A stretch of DNA of 64,000 nt from Bacteroides thetaiotaomicron VPI-5482 (GCF_000011065.1 NC_004663.1:5332001-5396000); one strand, 5' to 3'; counted from the first letter of the stretch, positions 1 through 10,247 are shown. Program-made: numbers and translations. Notes: generated by a model not told the origin, from the letters alone.

Positions 1-496
1 TCAAATGCTTTATGGAGGTTCGCAAGCACGACCATTGATGCGTTATACTGAAATTTTGCTGAATTATGCAGAAGCTGCTAATGAATATTATGGACCTGAT
101 CATAAAGATGTACTAGGAGATCAAGAAATTAGCCCATATATTGTATTGAGAAAGATACGTGAGTGCGCTGGCATAGAGCCTGGCGAGGATGGAACATATG
201 GAATTGAAAATAATATGAGTCAGGCTGATATGACAGAAGCTATTCGGTTGGAACGTCGGTTGGATTTAGCGTTTGAAGGACATCGTTTCTTTGATGTACG
301 TCGTTGGATGATTGCTGAAGATACAGATAATAGGATGATGCATGGTTTTGAAATCACAAGAAATGGTGAGCGGAAGACAGGAAGAATCATTGATACTCGT
401 CAGCATACCTTCCGTAAAGCGATGTATTTTTATCCAATACCTTATAAAGAGACTGTGAAATCACCGGATTTGTTGCAGAATCCTTATTATGAATAG
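1..496 (+). CDS. SusD/RagB family lipoprotein, C-terminal end (5' truncated by window)
   Basis: This is the last ~164 codons of a SusD-like surface glycan-binding lipoprotein; the start lies outside the window and the frame is open from base 2. The C-terminal SusD hallmarks are visible: LMRYTEILLNYAEAANE, a RIR-type helix (LRKIRECAGIE), the ERRLDLAFEGHRFFDVRRW block and the ending YPIPYKE...NPYY. SusD proteins cap a SusC channel and help capture oligosaccharides at the outer membrane. Its SusC partner should lie immediately to the left. The downstream lipoprotein begins 2-29 bp after the stop, so both are probably co-transcribed. Family assignment is secure; substrate is not visible. Confidence 0.93.
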   Translation, partial: QMLYGGSQARPLMRYTEILLNYAEAANEYYGPDHKDVLGDQEISPYIVLRKIRECAGIEPGEDGTYGIENNMSQADMTEAIRLERRLDLAFEGHRFFDVRRWMIAEDTDNRMMHGFEITRNGERKTGRIIDTRQHTFRKAMYFYPIPYKETVKSPDLLQNPYYE

Positions 497-525
497 GAAT
501 GATTGTTATATTAAAAATAAGAAAT

Positions 526-978
526 ATGAGATTTAAAATACAAACTACGGTTTTACTTTTCGTCTTATTAGGTACTGTGAGTGCTTGCAATACATTTAAA
601 GATGAAATAGCTCCTGATTCTTATATGGAAGTACCAAAGCAGTTAGATGGGAAGTGGCAATTAAAAACTGTTGTACGCAATGGAACGGATATATCTGAAG
701 TGATGGACTTTAGTCAGTTTCGTCTGATTATGAATAAAGATAATACATATAATATTGAAAACTATCTCCCTTTTTTAGTAAAGAAAAATGGTACATGGAG
801 AATTGATAATTTGACATATCCTTTTTTCTTAACTTTTCAGGAGGAAGGTGCTGAAAGAGAAGCTATAACTGAAATCACTTACCCGATTGTACAAGGGAAA
901 CGCCATATAACCCTTACAATTAGTCCGGGATGCTCGAGCAACTCTTATGTTTATTCTTTTGAAAAAATAGAAGAATGA
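526..978 (+). CDS. Small lipoprotein, DUF5004-like (lipocalin-like)
   Basis: This is a 150-residue predicted lipoprotein: signal peptide with lipobox LGTVSAC, then one small domain with the pattern LDGKWQLKTVVRNG...GTWRIDN, typical of lipocalin-like beta-barrel proteins and close in character to DUF5004. An upstream ATG at 499 would add nine residues (MIVILKIRN) before the charged n-region; I prefer 526 because MRFKIQ is a normal lipoprotein start. It sits between a SusD end and a DUF4961-type gene, a common arrangement in Bacteroides glycan loci, so it is probably an accessory surface glycan-binding protein. The function is inferred from context only. Confidence 0.72.
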   Translation: MRFKIQTTVLLFVLLGTVSACNTFKDEIAPDSYMEVPKQLDGKWQLKTVVRNGTDISEVMDFSQFRLIMNKDNTYNIENYLPFLVKKNGTWRIDNLTYPFFLTFQEEGAEREAITEITYPIVQGKRHITLTISPGCSSNSYVYSFEKIEE

Positions 979-995
979 TTTAAAAAGAAAAGCTT

Positions 996-2048
996 ATGAA
1001 ATATTATTTTAAAAAACATAGAATAAAAATCTTTTTTTTGTTGGTACTTTCCTTAATAGTCTTTGGATGTTCCTTTTTGATTAAGGAGGTAAATGTTAAA
1101 CAAGAGAACGAGGCCGGAGAGATGGTTGCCTATATTAAGGCTGGTGAAATTGCAACTTTTACGTTTAGTGGAGAAATAAACATCGATGGTGATGCAAGCA
1201 ATGAAACGTTTATTGTTGGATTCTTGGCTCCAAGAAGTTGGAATGTACGTCAGAATGCAACTGTGACATACAGAGAAGATAGGTATGAAACGGAAGTGGA
1301 TCACAAAATGACAGTAATTCCAGATACTGAACAGCCTGCAAATTATAAAGGTATGAGTTGGTCAGCGGCATTGAAAAAAAAATATGGTGTACGAGGCAAT
1401 GTCTTGAACGATATGGAATGGATTGCATTTAAATCGGATAACTATCCTAGTGTAAATGGAACAATACATTATACAGTAACAATTAAGTGTAATTCAGGAA
1501 AAAGCAACTTAAAATTCCGACCAAGTTTTTTTATCAATCACTCTAGTGATGGGATTGGAGGAGACGAGGCTCATTATTCTGTTAAGGATGCTGATGATTG
1601 CTTTGAAGTGGTAGAAGGATCAGGTACTGTGATTGATTTTTGTTCTACGCACTATTATCAAATTGAACCTTTGTCTGCTTTACAAGATGATTATGTAACA
1701 TTCACTTTTCAAGGGGATATTAATACCAATGAATTGATAAAAGCTGAGAATGTGTATATAGAAGCTACTGCTTATACGATAGAAGGAAAGATATATACAG
1801 TCAATGAAAAGAGTGCGAAAACACTAATGAAAAGAGAAACGAAATTGCCAAGATATAATGTAACTCTTTGGCCTGGTGGATTTTTTAACATTCCGGACGG
1901 TGAAACAATTTCTCGTATAGAGTATATTTTCACAAATGAAGATGGAACAGTATCTATTTCCCAGTCAGATGACAGTAGAGATAATGAAGGAGAAGAGGTA
2001 GAAGAAGGAATAAAAGAGCCTTTCGTATTCGAATTTCAATGTGAATAG
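996..2048 (+). CDS. Surface lipoprotein, DUF4961-like
   Basis: This is a 350-residue predicted lipoprotein with a transmembrane-like signal and lipobox SLIVFGC near residue 25. The rest is predicted to be beta-rich, in two halves that both contain a similar TFTFSGEIN / TFTFQGDIN stretch (about residues 53-60 and 236-243), suggesting duplicated immunoglobulin-like domains. The C-terminus is acidic (EGEEVEEG). I recognise it as DUF4961-like, a family that often accompanies DUF5004 proteins beside SusCD genes. It lies 17 bp after the DUF5004 gene and 24 bp before susC, so all are likely one operon. A glycan-binding role is inferred. Confidence 0.72.
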   Translation: MKYYFKKHRIKIFFLLVLSLIVFGCSFLIKEVNVKQENEAGEMVAYIKAGEIATFTFSGEINIDGDASNETFIVGFLAPRSWNVRQNATVTYREDRYETEVDHKMTVIPDTEQPANYKGMSWSAALKKKYGVRGNVLNDMEWIAFKSDNYPSVNGTIHYTVTIKCNSGKSNLKFRPSFFINHSSDGIGGDEAHYSVKDADDCFEVVEGSGTVIDFCSTHYYQIEPLSALQDDYVTFTFQGDINTNELIKAENVYIEATAYTIEGKIYTVNEKSAKTLMKRETKLPRYNVTLWPGGFFNIPDGETISRIEYIFTNEDGTVSISQSDDSRDNEGEEVEEGIKEPFVFEFQCE

Positions 2049-2072
2049 AGTTTAACCTTAAAAAAAGATTAT

Positions 2073-5000
2073 ATGCGTAATATTTTGAATAAAAGAAATA
2101 GTCGGTACTGTTTCACATGTTTTGTAATGTGGCTACTACTTGGCTTGGGACATTTGAATGCGGTGGCTCAAGAAGCAGGAGGAACGGCTAATATTACAGG
2201 TAAGGTAATCGATCAATATGGCAATCCTGTCTCGGGTGTTGTAATCACGATGAAGAATACTGATTTTAAGACTGTGACAGGTGATGATGGTACTTTTGAA
2301 TTTCAGTATAAGAAGGGCGATATGCTTCGTTTTTCTCATCCAGGTTTTTTACATAAGGAAATTAAGGTGAACAAGCTAAGAAATCAGGAACGTATTTTTA
2401 AAGTAACGTTGACAGAAGAGTTCGTGAAATTTCCAGATGTAATAAATGGACCTTATGATACGAAAGATAAAGCAAGCTATTTAGGTTCAGCTGCTACGGT
2501 TTATACAGATCAGGTTAGTTCATTGATGGGAACTACTATTCTTCCTTCATTACAAGGGCGTTTACCAGGACTAGATATTGTACGTACTCGTGGTGCACGT
2601 AAGAGTCAAATTGAATCCAGTTCTTCTGGAACCATCTTTAACTTTAATAGCCCTACATTGGGTAAAGAGGCATATAGTGATAATACGGAATTTAATGTTC
2701 TATCACGCCACAATGCACCGGTGGTGGTAGTGGATGGTGTGCAAAGAGAATTATATTCTATCGATCCTGATGCTATTGAATCGGTATCAATTCAGAAGGA
2801 TGCTTTGTCATCTATGTTTTTGGGGATGCGCAGTTCCCGTGGTGCATTAGTAATTACTACTAAAGATCCTATCAAACAGGGATTTCAGTTATCATTTACT
2901 GGACGGTTTGGTGTGCAGAGTTCAGTGAAAAAACTAAATCCGCTGTCTACTTCTCAATATGCTTATTTATTGAATGAGGCGTTGCTGAATGATGGTAAAA
3001 ATCCCTTTTATTCTTATGATGACTTTATTAAGTTTCGTGATCATTCCAGTCCGTATACACATCCAAGTGTGAACTGGTGTGATGAACTGATGAACAAAAA
3101 TTCGACTACTCAGTCTTATAATTTGAATGCTACAGGCGGTAACAAGTACGCACAATATTTTATTAGTGTAGGCTATGTAGGTGAAAATGGATTATTTAAA
3201 AATCCAGGTGGAGATGCTCACGATACAAATATGACATTTGATCGTTATATGATTTCTTCTAAAGTGAACATCAATATTACTGATGATTTGACAGCAAAAG
3301 TTACTTTGATGGGACGTATAGAAGAAGGTACCCAACCAGGAGGGACTGGAAATGGGTATGATGATATTCTCAGTTCAATTTATTCTACTCCAAGTAATGC
3401 ATATCCTGTGACAAATCCAGATGGATCATGGGGAGGTAGTCAGTCGTTCAATAATAATTTGTTATCGCAGACTATTAACTCTGGTTATATAACAGATGGG
3501 GCTCGGGATGTATTGGGAGCTATTAATTTGCGCTATGATTTTGGTAAGTTAGTTAAAGGCTTGTCTGTTCGTATGGTAGGTAGTGTAACTTCTCAGAATC
3601 GTTCGACTACGAAACGAACAAAAACTTCCGAAGTTTTTGATTATACTATTGATAAGGATGGCAATGACGTTTATACTCGGTATGGAGAAAAGAAAACGCA
3701 ATCAAATTCATTTAGTTCTGTGTCTACCTATCGGCAGATGTATGGTCAGCTTGCTGTTGATTATGAACGTCAATTTGGTAAGCACAAATTTAAGGCCAGT
3801 GTTCTAGGAGATACGCGAAATACTCTTACTAACTGGGATCTTCCTGAATATCCATCAAATATTATAGGTGATGTCTCTTATGATTATGCGGAGCGATATT
3901 TTGCACAGGTAGCATTAAGTGAAAGTTATTACAATCGTTATGCTCCAGGCAGAAGGTGGGGAACCTTTTACGCTTTCGGTTTAGGATGGGATATCAGCAA
4001 AGAGAATTTTATGGAAAACTGTGAGTGGCTGAATCAACTAAAGATACGCGGTGTGTATGGTAAGACAGGTAATGGTATGAATAATGCTGGGTATTATACG
4101 TATTATCAGACTTATTCCTCAGGAGGTGATGATTATCGGTTGGGGACTAATTTAGGACAAAGTTCAGGAAGTTTTACAGAAAAAGATAAACTGGCAAATT
4201 TATATCAAACGTGGGAAAAAGGCAATAAACTGAATATTGGTGTAGATATAGCTTTGTTTAACAACAAATTACAGGTAACTGCTGATTATTTTAATGATAA
4301 ATATTATGACTTGTTGCAGGCTCGTGGAAAAAGTATCGAACTAATTGGCCAGAATTATCCAGATGAAAATATTGCTAAAGAACGTTGGTATGGAGGCGAA
4401 TTCTCAATTACCTATCAAGATCACGTTGGCGATTTTAATTATTATGCATCTGCTAACTGGAGTTGTGAGCAAAGTAAAGTGTTATATAAAGATGAACAAA
4501 AAGTGCCTTATGAATATCTGCGTACTACAGGTAAACCCAAAGGGGCAATCTTCGGTTTGGTAGCAGAAGGTTTTTTCACTTCTCAAGACGAAATTACAAA
4601 GAGTCCTGTAATTGAAGGATTTAACAATATTCAGCCTGGTGATATCAAGTACAAAGATCAGAATAACGATGGAGTTATCAATGACTTTGATAAGGTAATG
4701 ATTGGTGGCGATAAACCACTCTCTTATTTTGGTATTGATTTAGGTTTCGAATGGCGTGGATTAGAATTCTCAATGTTTTGGCAAGGAGTGTACAATAAAG
4801 ATGTTTTAATGAGTGATTGGAATTTATTGGAAGGTTTTCAAACTCAAGGACAAGTTTATGGACAGGCATATGAGAATATGCTGGATCGATGGACTCCAGA
4901 AACTGCTGCTACTGCAACTTTCCCGAGGTTGAGTGCTGGTGGTAATAAGTATAATCAAGGCAATGGCTGGGGCTCTTCTTTTTGGTTACGTTCCGGTAAT

Positions 5001-5207
5001 TATATTCGGTTGAAAAATGTTAGTTTAGGATATAACTTACCTGATTCATTCTGTCGTAATTATTTGGGTGGAGCACGTGTGAAAGTTTTCGTAAGTGGAC
5101 AAAACTTATTCACAAAAGCTGCTAATGAACTCGTTGATCCCGAAGTTAGCTTCGGTAACTATCCGCTACAACGTTGCATCAGCACAGGTATTAATGTTAA
5201 ATTCTAA
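2073..5207 (+). CDS. SusC/RagA family TonB-dependent outer membrane transporter (divergent plug)
   Basis: This 1044-residue protein has a signal peptide ending near ...LNAVAQ, a carboxypeptidase-D-like domain (ITGKVIDQYGNPVSGVVI, about 40-110), a plug (LQGRLPGLDIVRTRG; APVVVVDGV at ~214-222; RSSRGALVITTK) and a 22-strand type barrel ending in aromatic F. SusC channels import oligosaccharides with energy from TonB. It is odd in lacking the usual DEVVVVGYG stretch between the N-terminal domain and the plug, which is present in the SusC encoded at 7015, and in having FLGMRSSRGALV where IYGSRGANGV is usual. The paired susD begins 6 bp downstream. Family certain; ligand unknown. Confidence 0.95.
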   Translation: MRNILNKRNSRYCFTCFVMWLLLGLGHLNAVAQEAGGTANITGKVIDQYGNPVSGVVITMKNTDFKTVTGDDGTFEFQYKKGDMLRFSHPGFLHKEIKVNKLRNQERIFKVTLTEEFVKFPDVINGPYDTKDKASYLGSAATVYTDQVSSLMGTTILPSLQGRLPGLDIVRTRGARKSQIESSSSGTIFNFNSPTLGKEAYSDNTEFNVLSRHNAPVVVVDGVQRELYSIDPDAIESVSIQKDALSSMFLGMRSSRGALVITTKDPIKQGFQLSFTGRFGVQSSVKKLNPLSTSQYAYLLNEALLNDGKNPFYSYDDFIKFRDHSSPYTHPSVNWCDELMNKNSTTQSYNLNATGGNKYAQYFISVGYVGENGLFKNPGGDAHDTNMTFDRYMISSKVNINITDDLTAKVTLMGRIEEGTQPGGTGNGYDDILSSIYSTPSNAYPVTNPDGSWGGSQSFNNNLLSQTINSGYITDGARDVLGAINLRYDFGKLVKGLSVRMVGSVTSQNRSTTKRTKTSEVFDYTIDKDGNDVYTRYGEKKTQSNSFSSVSTYRQMYGQLAVDYERQFGKHKFKASVLGDTRNTLTNWDLPEYPSNIIGDVSYDYAERYFAQVALSESYYNRYAPGRRWGTFYAFGLGWDISKENFMENCEWLNQLKIRGVYGKTGNGMNNAGYYTYYQTYSSGGDDYRLGTNLGQSSGSFTEKDKLANLYQTWEKGNKLNIGVDIALFNNKLQVTADYFNDKYYDLLQARGKSIELIGQNYPDENIAKERWYGGEFSITYQDHVGDFNYYASANWSCEQSKVLYKDEQKVPYEYLRTTGKPKGAIFGLVAEGFFTSQDEITKSPVIEGFNNIQPGDIKYKDQNNDGVINDFDKVMIGGDKPLSYFGIDLGFEWRGLEFSMFWQGVYNKDVLMSDWNLLEGFQTQGQVYGQAYENMLDRWTPETAATATFPRLSAGGNKYNQGNGWGSSFWLRSGNYIRLKNVSLGYNLPDSFCRNYLGGARVKVFVSGQNLFTKAANELVDPEVSFGNYPLQRCISTGINVKF

Positions 5208-5213
5208 TATACT

Positions 5214-7010
5214 ATGATATCTATGATACGAAATAAATATTTGACGCTAATCGGAGTTGGATTGTTGTTTACAGCTGTATCCTGTACCGATGGGTATGAA
5301 CCAGAGCCAGTTGAACTGGTATCAATTGATTTTGTATTTTCAAAAACCGATTCTCTTGGTACGAATGCGGTAAAGTTTATGAATAATATTTATGCCACGT
5401 TGCAAAACGGGCACAATCGTGTAGGAAGTGATTATTTAGATGCTGCGTCTGATGATGCTATATCTATAAATGTTTCTGACCCGGATGTTTATAAGTTGGC
5501 AATGGGACGGTATACTGCGAGTACACGTGTTGAATCGGATATGCGATGGAAAGAGTATTATTCAGGAATCCGTAAGGCAAACATTCTGATTAATCATATT
5601 GATGTTGTCCCTTTTATGCTGACTTATAAGAACGCAAAGGGAGAAACAAAACCATTGAATGTTACAATGAAAGCAGAAGCGCGTTTCTTGAGGGCTTATT
5701 TCTATTTCGAATTAGTGAAACGCTATGGTGGTGTTCCTTTGATGGGGGATGATGTACATATATTGGGTGATGATATGGAGATCCCAAGAAATACTTTTGA
5801 GCAATGTGTACAGTATATTTGTGATGAATTAGATGATATTAAAGATGATTTGCGTACCAATCCAATGCCTGATTTTGAACAATATGCACATACTCCTACT
5901 CGTGAGGCTTGCTTAGCTTTAAAGTCTCGAGTGCTATTATATGCAGCGAGTCCTTTATTTAATGAACGTCCTATTGAGATTGGTAATGAATTGATAGGCT
6001 ATGCTTCTTATGATAGAGAGCGTTGGAATGATGCGGCTAAAGCTGCCAAGACATTTATTGACGAGTACGGTCCGAATGGTAATGGGGCATATGGTTTAAC
6101 ACAGTCTACATCTGATGGCGATAATCGGGATTTTCGTGACGTCTTTTTAGGTTTTTATAATAAGACTAATAATCCTGAAGTCATCTTTTATCGTCCGGGG
6201 GGTGAAGATAAGTCTATAGAAAGCAATAATGGGCCTTTAGGATTTTCTGGTGACAATTTAGGTAAAGGACGTACGCTTCCAACTCAAAATTTGGTAGACG
6301 CTTTCCCTATGAAGGACGGCATGTTTGCTGGACAAGGTAGTAAATATACTCTTAATCAGAGTAATCCATATGAAAACCGTGATCCACGTTTGGATTATAC
6401 AATACTGCATCATGGGTCATCTTGGTTGAATAATACGCTTGATATTTCAATCGGAGGAGTTAATAATCCATCTAACTCTGCTGAATATTCTAAGACGGGC
6501 TATTATATGTGTAAGTTTATGGGTAAATTTGGTGAAGAGTCTCAATATGGGAATAAAATACATCTTTGGGTTATGTTTCGTTATGCAGAGATGTTGTTGA
6601 ATTATGCAGAGGCAATGAATGAGTACCTTTCTTCTCCTTCTCAGGATGTGTACGATGCTATCATTGCATTACGGGCACGTGCTGGTATTGAATCAGGTAA
6701 TGATGAATCTCCTTATGGGCTTAAGAAAAATATGACACAGGCAGAGATGCGTGAAGTGATTCAAAACGAACGGCGTATTGAAATGGCATTTGAAGAACAA
6801 CGATATTGGGATATTCGCAGATGGAGAATTGCTGAAGAGATATTTAAGAATCCTTTGGAAGGTTTGGAGATTAGGGTAAAAGGAAATACTACGAGTTTCA
6901 ATGAAGTGGATGTCCTAAGTACGACGTTTGATGTGAAACGCTATTTATATCCGATCCCATATAATGAGGTAGTTAAGAATGATAACATGATTCAAAATCC
7001 GAAGTGGTAA
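5214..7010 (+). CDS. SusD/RagB family lipoprotein
   Basis: This is a complete 598-residue SusD homologue. The signal peptide carries lipobox LLFTAVSC (Cys about 24); an internal ATG at 5223 would only shorten the n-region. SusD features include the TPR-like segment RFLRAYFYFELVKRYGGVPLM, the RYAEMLLNYAEAMNEY block, ERRIEMAFEEQRYWDIRRWR and the terminal YPIPYNEV...NPKW. It should form the lid of the SusC encoded just upstream (6 bp gap), binding glycan at the cell surface. The next susC starts only 4 bp after its stop, so one SusD sits between two SusC genes. Confidence 0.96.
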   Translation: MISMIRNKYLTLIGVGLLFTAVSCTDGYEPEPVELVSIDFVFSKTDSLGTNAVKFMNNIYATLQNGHNRVGSDYLDAASDDAISINVSDPDVYKLAMGRYTASTRVESDMRWKEYYSGIRKANILINHIDVVPFMLTYKNAKGETKPLNVTMKAEARFLRAYFYFELVKRYGGVPLMGDDVHILGDDMEIPRNTFEQCVQYICDELDDIKDDLRTNPMPDFEQYAHTPTREACLALKSRVLLYAASPLFNERPIEIGNELIGYASYDRERWNDAAKAAKTFIDEYGPNGNGAYGLTQSTSDGDNRDFRDVFLGFYNKTNNPEVIFYRPGGEDKSIESNNGPLGFSGDNLGKGRTLPTQNLVDAFPMKDGMFAGQGSKYTLNQSNPYENRDPRLDYTILHHGSSWLNNTLDISIGGVNNPSNSAEYSKTGYYMCKFMGKFGEESQYGNKIHLWVMFRYAEMLLNYAEAMNEYLSSPSQDVYDAIIALRARAGIESGNDESPYGLKKNMTQAEMREVIQNERRIEMAFEEQRYWDIRRWRIAEEIFKNPLEGLEIRVKGNTTSFNEVDVLSTTFDVKRYLYPIPYNEVVKNDNMIQNPKW

Positions 7011-7014
7011 TATT

Positions 7015-10000
7015 ATGAAAAGACTATTATTAATATTAGTATGTATAAGCCTTTTTATCTCGGCGTTCGGTCAATCGTTCGTTTTGAAGGGAATTGTCTC
7101 TTCAGCCGACGGTGAGTTGTTGCCGGGGGTAAATGTAAAAATACAAGGTACAACAGTGGGTACAATTACCGATATTGACGGTAATTTCCAATTAAATGTA
7201 AACAAAGGTGCTGTATTGGAGTTTTCTTATATCGGTTTTAAGAAACAAAGCATTAAAGTAAATAGTCAGCAAATGCTGAATGTAGAATTGGCTCCTGATC
7301 AAACAAATTTGGATGAAGTCGTTGTCGTTGGTTATGGTAAGGCTAAGCGTATAACGTTGACAGGTGCAGTTAGTGGAATACAGGCACGTGAGATTCGTAA
7401 TGTTCCAACTAGTAGTGTACAGAATGCTTTGACAGGAAAGCTGCCGGGTTTTTTTAGTCAGCAACAGTCTGGTCAACCAGGTAAAGATGCTTCAGACTTC
7501 TTTATCCGCGGTGTCAGTTCATTGAATAATGATGGTAATAAACCGTTGATTATGGTGGATGACATGCAGTATACTTATGAACAGTTGTCTCAAATTAATG
7601 TCAACGAAATTGAAAGTATATCAATATTGAAGGATGCTTCTACTACGGCCATCTATGGTATCAAAGGTGCTAATGGTGTATTAGTAGTAAAGACTCGTCG
7701 TGGGGAGCAAGGTAAACCGAAAATTAATGTACGTTTGGAAACTGGTATGCAAACCCCAGTTCGTACGCCTAAATTTCTGAACGCTTACGAATCTTTACAA
7801 TTAGTAAAGGAAGCACATACGAATGATGGTACTTTGTCTGATTTCCCGTATACTGAAGACGATATGATCGCTTTCAGAGATCATACTGATCCTTATGGGC
7901 ATCCTGATGTCAATTGGTATGATGAGATTTTTAAGAAAATGGCATTTCAGGAGAACATAAATGTTGATGTCTCAGGTGGTTCTAAGAAATTGAGATATTT
8001 TGTTTCTGCGGGATATTTTACTCAGAATGGCTTGGTAAAAGACTTTGGGGGTAATTCTGGTGATGGTGTGAATCCTAATTATTCCTATCGTCGTTTCAAT
8101 TATCGCACTAATCTTGATTTTGATGTGACTGATAACTTCAATATGCGTTTGGACGTTTCTTCACGCTTCATGGATATCAATGAACCGTACAATATGAATG
8201 TAACAGGTGAGCTTTATGATTTCTCTAAAATGCACCCTTATTCGGCTCCACTTTTGAATCCGGATGGTTCATTTGCTTATTTATATGATACGCAAGATAG
8301 AAAACCGACATTGAACGCACGGTTGGCAAATGAAGGATATAAACGTACTAGACGTAATGATAATAATATTTTGTATGGTGCAACATGGAAGATGGACTTC
8401 TTAACGCCAGGGCTTGCAGCTGATTTTCAATTGGCATATTCCAGTAGTGATGAAAATTATCGTGCAGTGATGCGTACACGATATCCGACTTATCATTACG
8501 ATTCTGCAACAGGTTTGTATAATATCAATCCGAATGGAGTCTATGATTATGAGCAGTATTTTGTATATAACAGTACAGATAAAGCTATCAAAGATTTGAA
8601 TATCAAAGCATCTTTGAAATATGCTCATGTTTTCAATAATGCACATGATGTAAATGTTATGTTTTTGTACAATCGTCAGAGTACAACAAATGAAAAGGAT
8701 GCAGCTGTTCCCAATAATTTCGAAGGTTATACGATGCAGCTAGGCTATAAATATAAAAATAAATATTTGGTAGATTTGAACATGGCATATAATGGGACCG
8801 ATCGTTTTGGTAAAGATAACAATTTCGGATTCTTTCCAGCATTGGCTATAGGTTATGCTATCTCTCAAGAAGACTTTTTCAAGAATGTAGATTGGTTGGG
8901 AAGGAATGTGCAGTTATTGAAGTTTAGAACTTCTTATGGTCTTGTAGGGTCAGATGTAGCAAGCGGCGATCGTTATCTGTATCGGCAAGTATATAAAACA
9001 GGTGATTCTTATACTTTTGGTGAAGGTAACAACTTTGGTGTTAGTGGCATCAAAGAAGGTGATTTAGGAAATTTAAATGTAACGTGGGAGAAAGCGAGAA
9101 AGTTTAATGTTGGTGTAGATATGAATTTGTTTGATAAATTCTCCTTGACTTTCGACTGGTTTATAGATAAACGTTATGATCAGCTAGTTACCAGAAATGA
9201 TATTCCGGATATATTAGGTATCGGCTTGTCTCCTGAAAATGTAGCAGAAACTACCAATAAAGGTTTTGATGGACAGATTGGTTATCAAGACCGTTTTGGT
9301 AACTTCAATTTTAATACCAATTTTGTATTTGGTTATGCTAAAAATCGAGTCGATTATAAAGCTGAGGCTCAACAGAAATATGAATGGTTGAGAGAAACGG
9401 GTAGACAGATTGGGCAGCCTTTTGGCTATCATTGGATTGGCTATTATACACCGGAAGATATTGAAAAGATTAATTCTGGTGCTGCGGACGCTCCGGCTAA
9501 GCCTGATATTGCTGTGCAGGCAGGTGACTTAAAGTATGCAGATTTGAATGGTGATGGTACTATCAATGATTTTGATAAACGTGCTATTGGCAAACCGAAC
9601 TTGCCTACTACAACATTAGGATGGACGATTGGAGGAAGTTGGAAAGGGTTTAGTATCAGTGTTTTATTCCAAGGATCGTTTGATTATAGTTTTGCTATCA
9701 ATGGAACAGGGATTGAGTCTGGTAAGAGTCAGTTCCAGCCACTTCACCAAAAGCGTTGGACACAGGAACGTTATGAAAATGGAGAAAGTATTGAGTTCCC
9801 ACGTTTGACAATGCAAGATGGTACAATAAATAGTGCTTCTGCTTATAATTCGGATTTTTGGCTGATTAATGCATGGTATATTCGTTTGAAGACTGTTGAC
9901 TTGGGCTATCAACTTCCCAAGACAGCATTACCTAAGTTCTTAGACAATGTCCGTTTTTATGTAAATGCTTATAACTTACTGACTTTTACCGGTTATGATA

Positions 10001-10095
10001 AATATCAGCAAGACCCTGAAATTAAGACCAATACAGCTGGTGATGCTTATATGAATCAGCGTGTTATAAACTTTGGAGTTCAGTTGGGCTTCTAG
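7015..10095 (+). CDS. SusC/RagA family TonB-dependent transporter, no SusD following
   Basis: This 1026-residue transporter has signal peptide ...FISAFGQ, the carboxypeptidase-D-like domain (LKGIVSSADGELLPGVNVKI), a clear LDEVVVVGYGKAKR stretch, the plug motif LTGKLPGFFSQQQSGQPG and AIYGIKGANGVLVVKT, then a beta-barrel ending in VQLGF. It presumably imports an oligosaccharide across the outer membrane. Unlike most SusC genes it is not followed by susD; instead a terminator and new promoter separate it from the esterase gene. It may share the SusD encoded 4 bp upstream or use a partner elsewhere. Confidence 0.95.
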   Translation: MKRLLLILVCISLFISAFGQSFVLKGIVSSADGELLPGVNVKIQGTTVGTITDIDGNFQLNVNKGAVLEFSYIGFKKQSIKVNSQQMLNVELAPDQTNLDEVVVVGYGKAKRITLTGAVSGIQAREIRNVPTSSVQNALTGKLPGFFSQQQSGQPGKDASDFFIRGVSSLNNDGNKPLIMVDDMQYTYEQLSQINVNEIESISILKDASTTAIYGIKGANGVLVVKTRRGEQGKPKINVRLETGMQTPVRTPKFLNAYESLQLVKEAHTNDGTLSDFPYTEDDMIAFRDHTDPYGHPDVNWYDEIFKKMAFQENINVDVSGGSKKLRYFVSAGYFTQNGLVKDFGGNSGDGVNPNYSYRRFNYRTNLDFDVTDNFNMRLDVSSRFMDINEPYNMNVTGELYDFSKMHPYSAPLLNPDGSFAYLYDTQDRKPTLNARLANEGYKRTRRNDNNILYGATWKMDFLTPGLAADFQLAYSSSDENYRAVMRTRYPTYHYDSATGLYNINPNGVYDYEQYFVYNSTDKAIKDLNIKASLKYAHVFNNAHDVNVMFLYNRQSTTNEKDAAVPNNFEGYTMQLGYKYKNKYLVDLNMAYNGTDRFGKDNNFGFFPALAIGYAISQEDFFKNVDWLGRNVQLLKFRTSYGLVGSDVASGDRYLYRQVYKTGDSYTFGEGNNFGVSGIKEGDLGNLNVTWEKARKFNVGVDMNLFDKFSLTFDWFIDKRYDQLVTRNDIPDILGIGLSPENVAETTNKGFDGQIGYQDRFGNFNFNTNFVFGYAKNRVDYKAEAQQKYEWLRETGRQIGQPFGYHWIGYYTPEDIEKINSGAADAPAKPDIAVQAGDLKYADLNGDGTINDFDKRAIGKPNLPTTTLGWTIGGSWKGFSISVLFQGSFDYSFAINGTGIESGKSQFQPLHQKRWTQERYENGESIEFPRLTMQDGTINSASAYNSDFWLINAWYIRLKTVDLGYQLPKTALPKFLDNVRFYVNAYNLLTFTGYDKYQQDPEIKTNTAGDAYMNQRVINFGVQLGF

Positions 10096-10115
10096 TAAAT
10101 AAGTAGGGTTTAGAT

Positions 10116-10165
10116 AAAAAGAGAATAATGTTTGCTATAAAAACATTATTCTCTTTTACTTTTTT
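10116..10165 (+). terminator. Rho-independent terminator after the SusC/SusD operon
   Basis: A perfect 13-bp stem (GAGAATAATGTTT at 10121-10133 and its complement at 10141-10153) with a 7-nt loop is flanked by A-run and T-rich sequence (TTTTACTTTTTT). It lies 25 bp past the SusC stop and separates the transporter operon from the enzyme block. Confidence 0.85.
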
Positions 10166-10189
10166 AAGAAGTTAGTTTAGTGGTTATTG

Positions 10190-10197
10190 TATATTTG
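10190..10197 (+). promoter_or_regulatory. Promoter -7 box for the enzyme operon
   Basis: TATATTTG matches the Bacteroides -7 consensus TAnnTTTG. It follows the terminator and lies ~50 bp before the esterase ATG, implying a leader of ~45 nt. I see no good -33 TTTG, so it may depend on an activator. Confidence 0.55.
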
Positions 10198-10247
10198 TTC
10201 GTCATAAAGTAAATTGAAAAATTGTATACTATAAAAAAGTAGTTAAT

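Noticed and set aside
499..525. Upstream ATG of the DUF5004-like lipoprotein
   Set aside because: It would place nine extra residues, including Ile/Val-rich sequence, before the charged start of the signal peptide; ATG 526 gives a standard lipoprotein signal.
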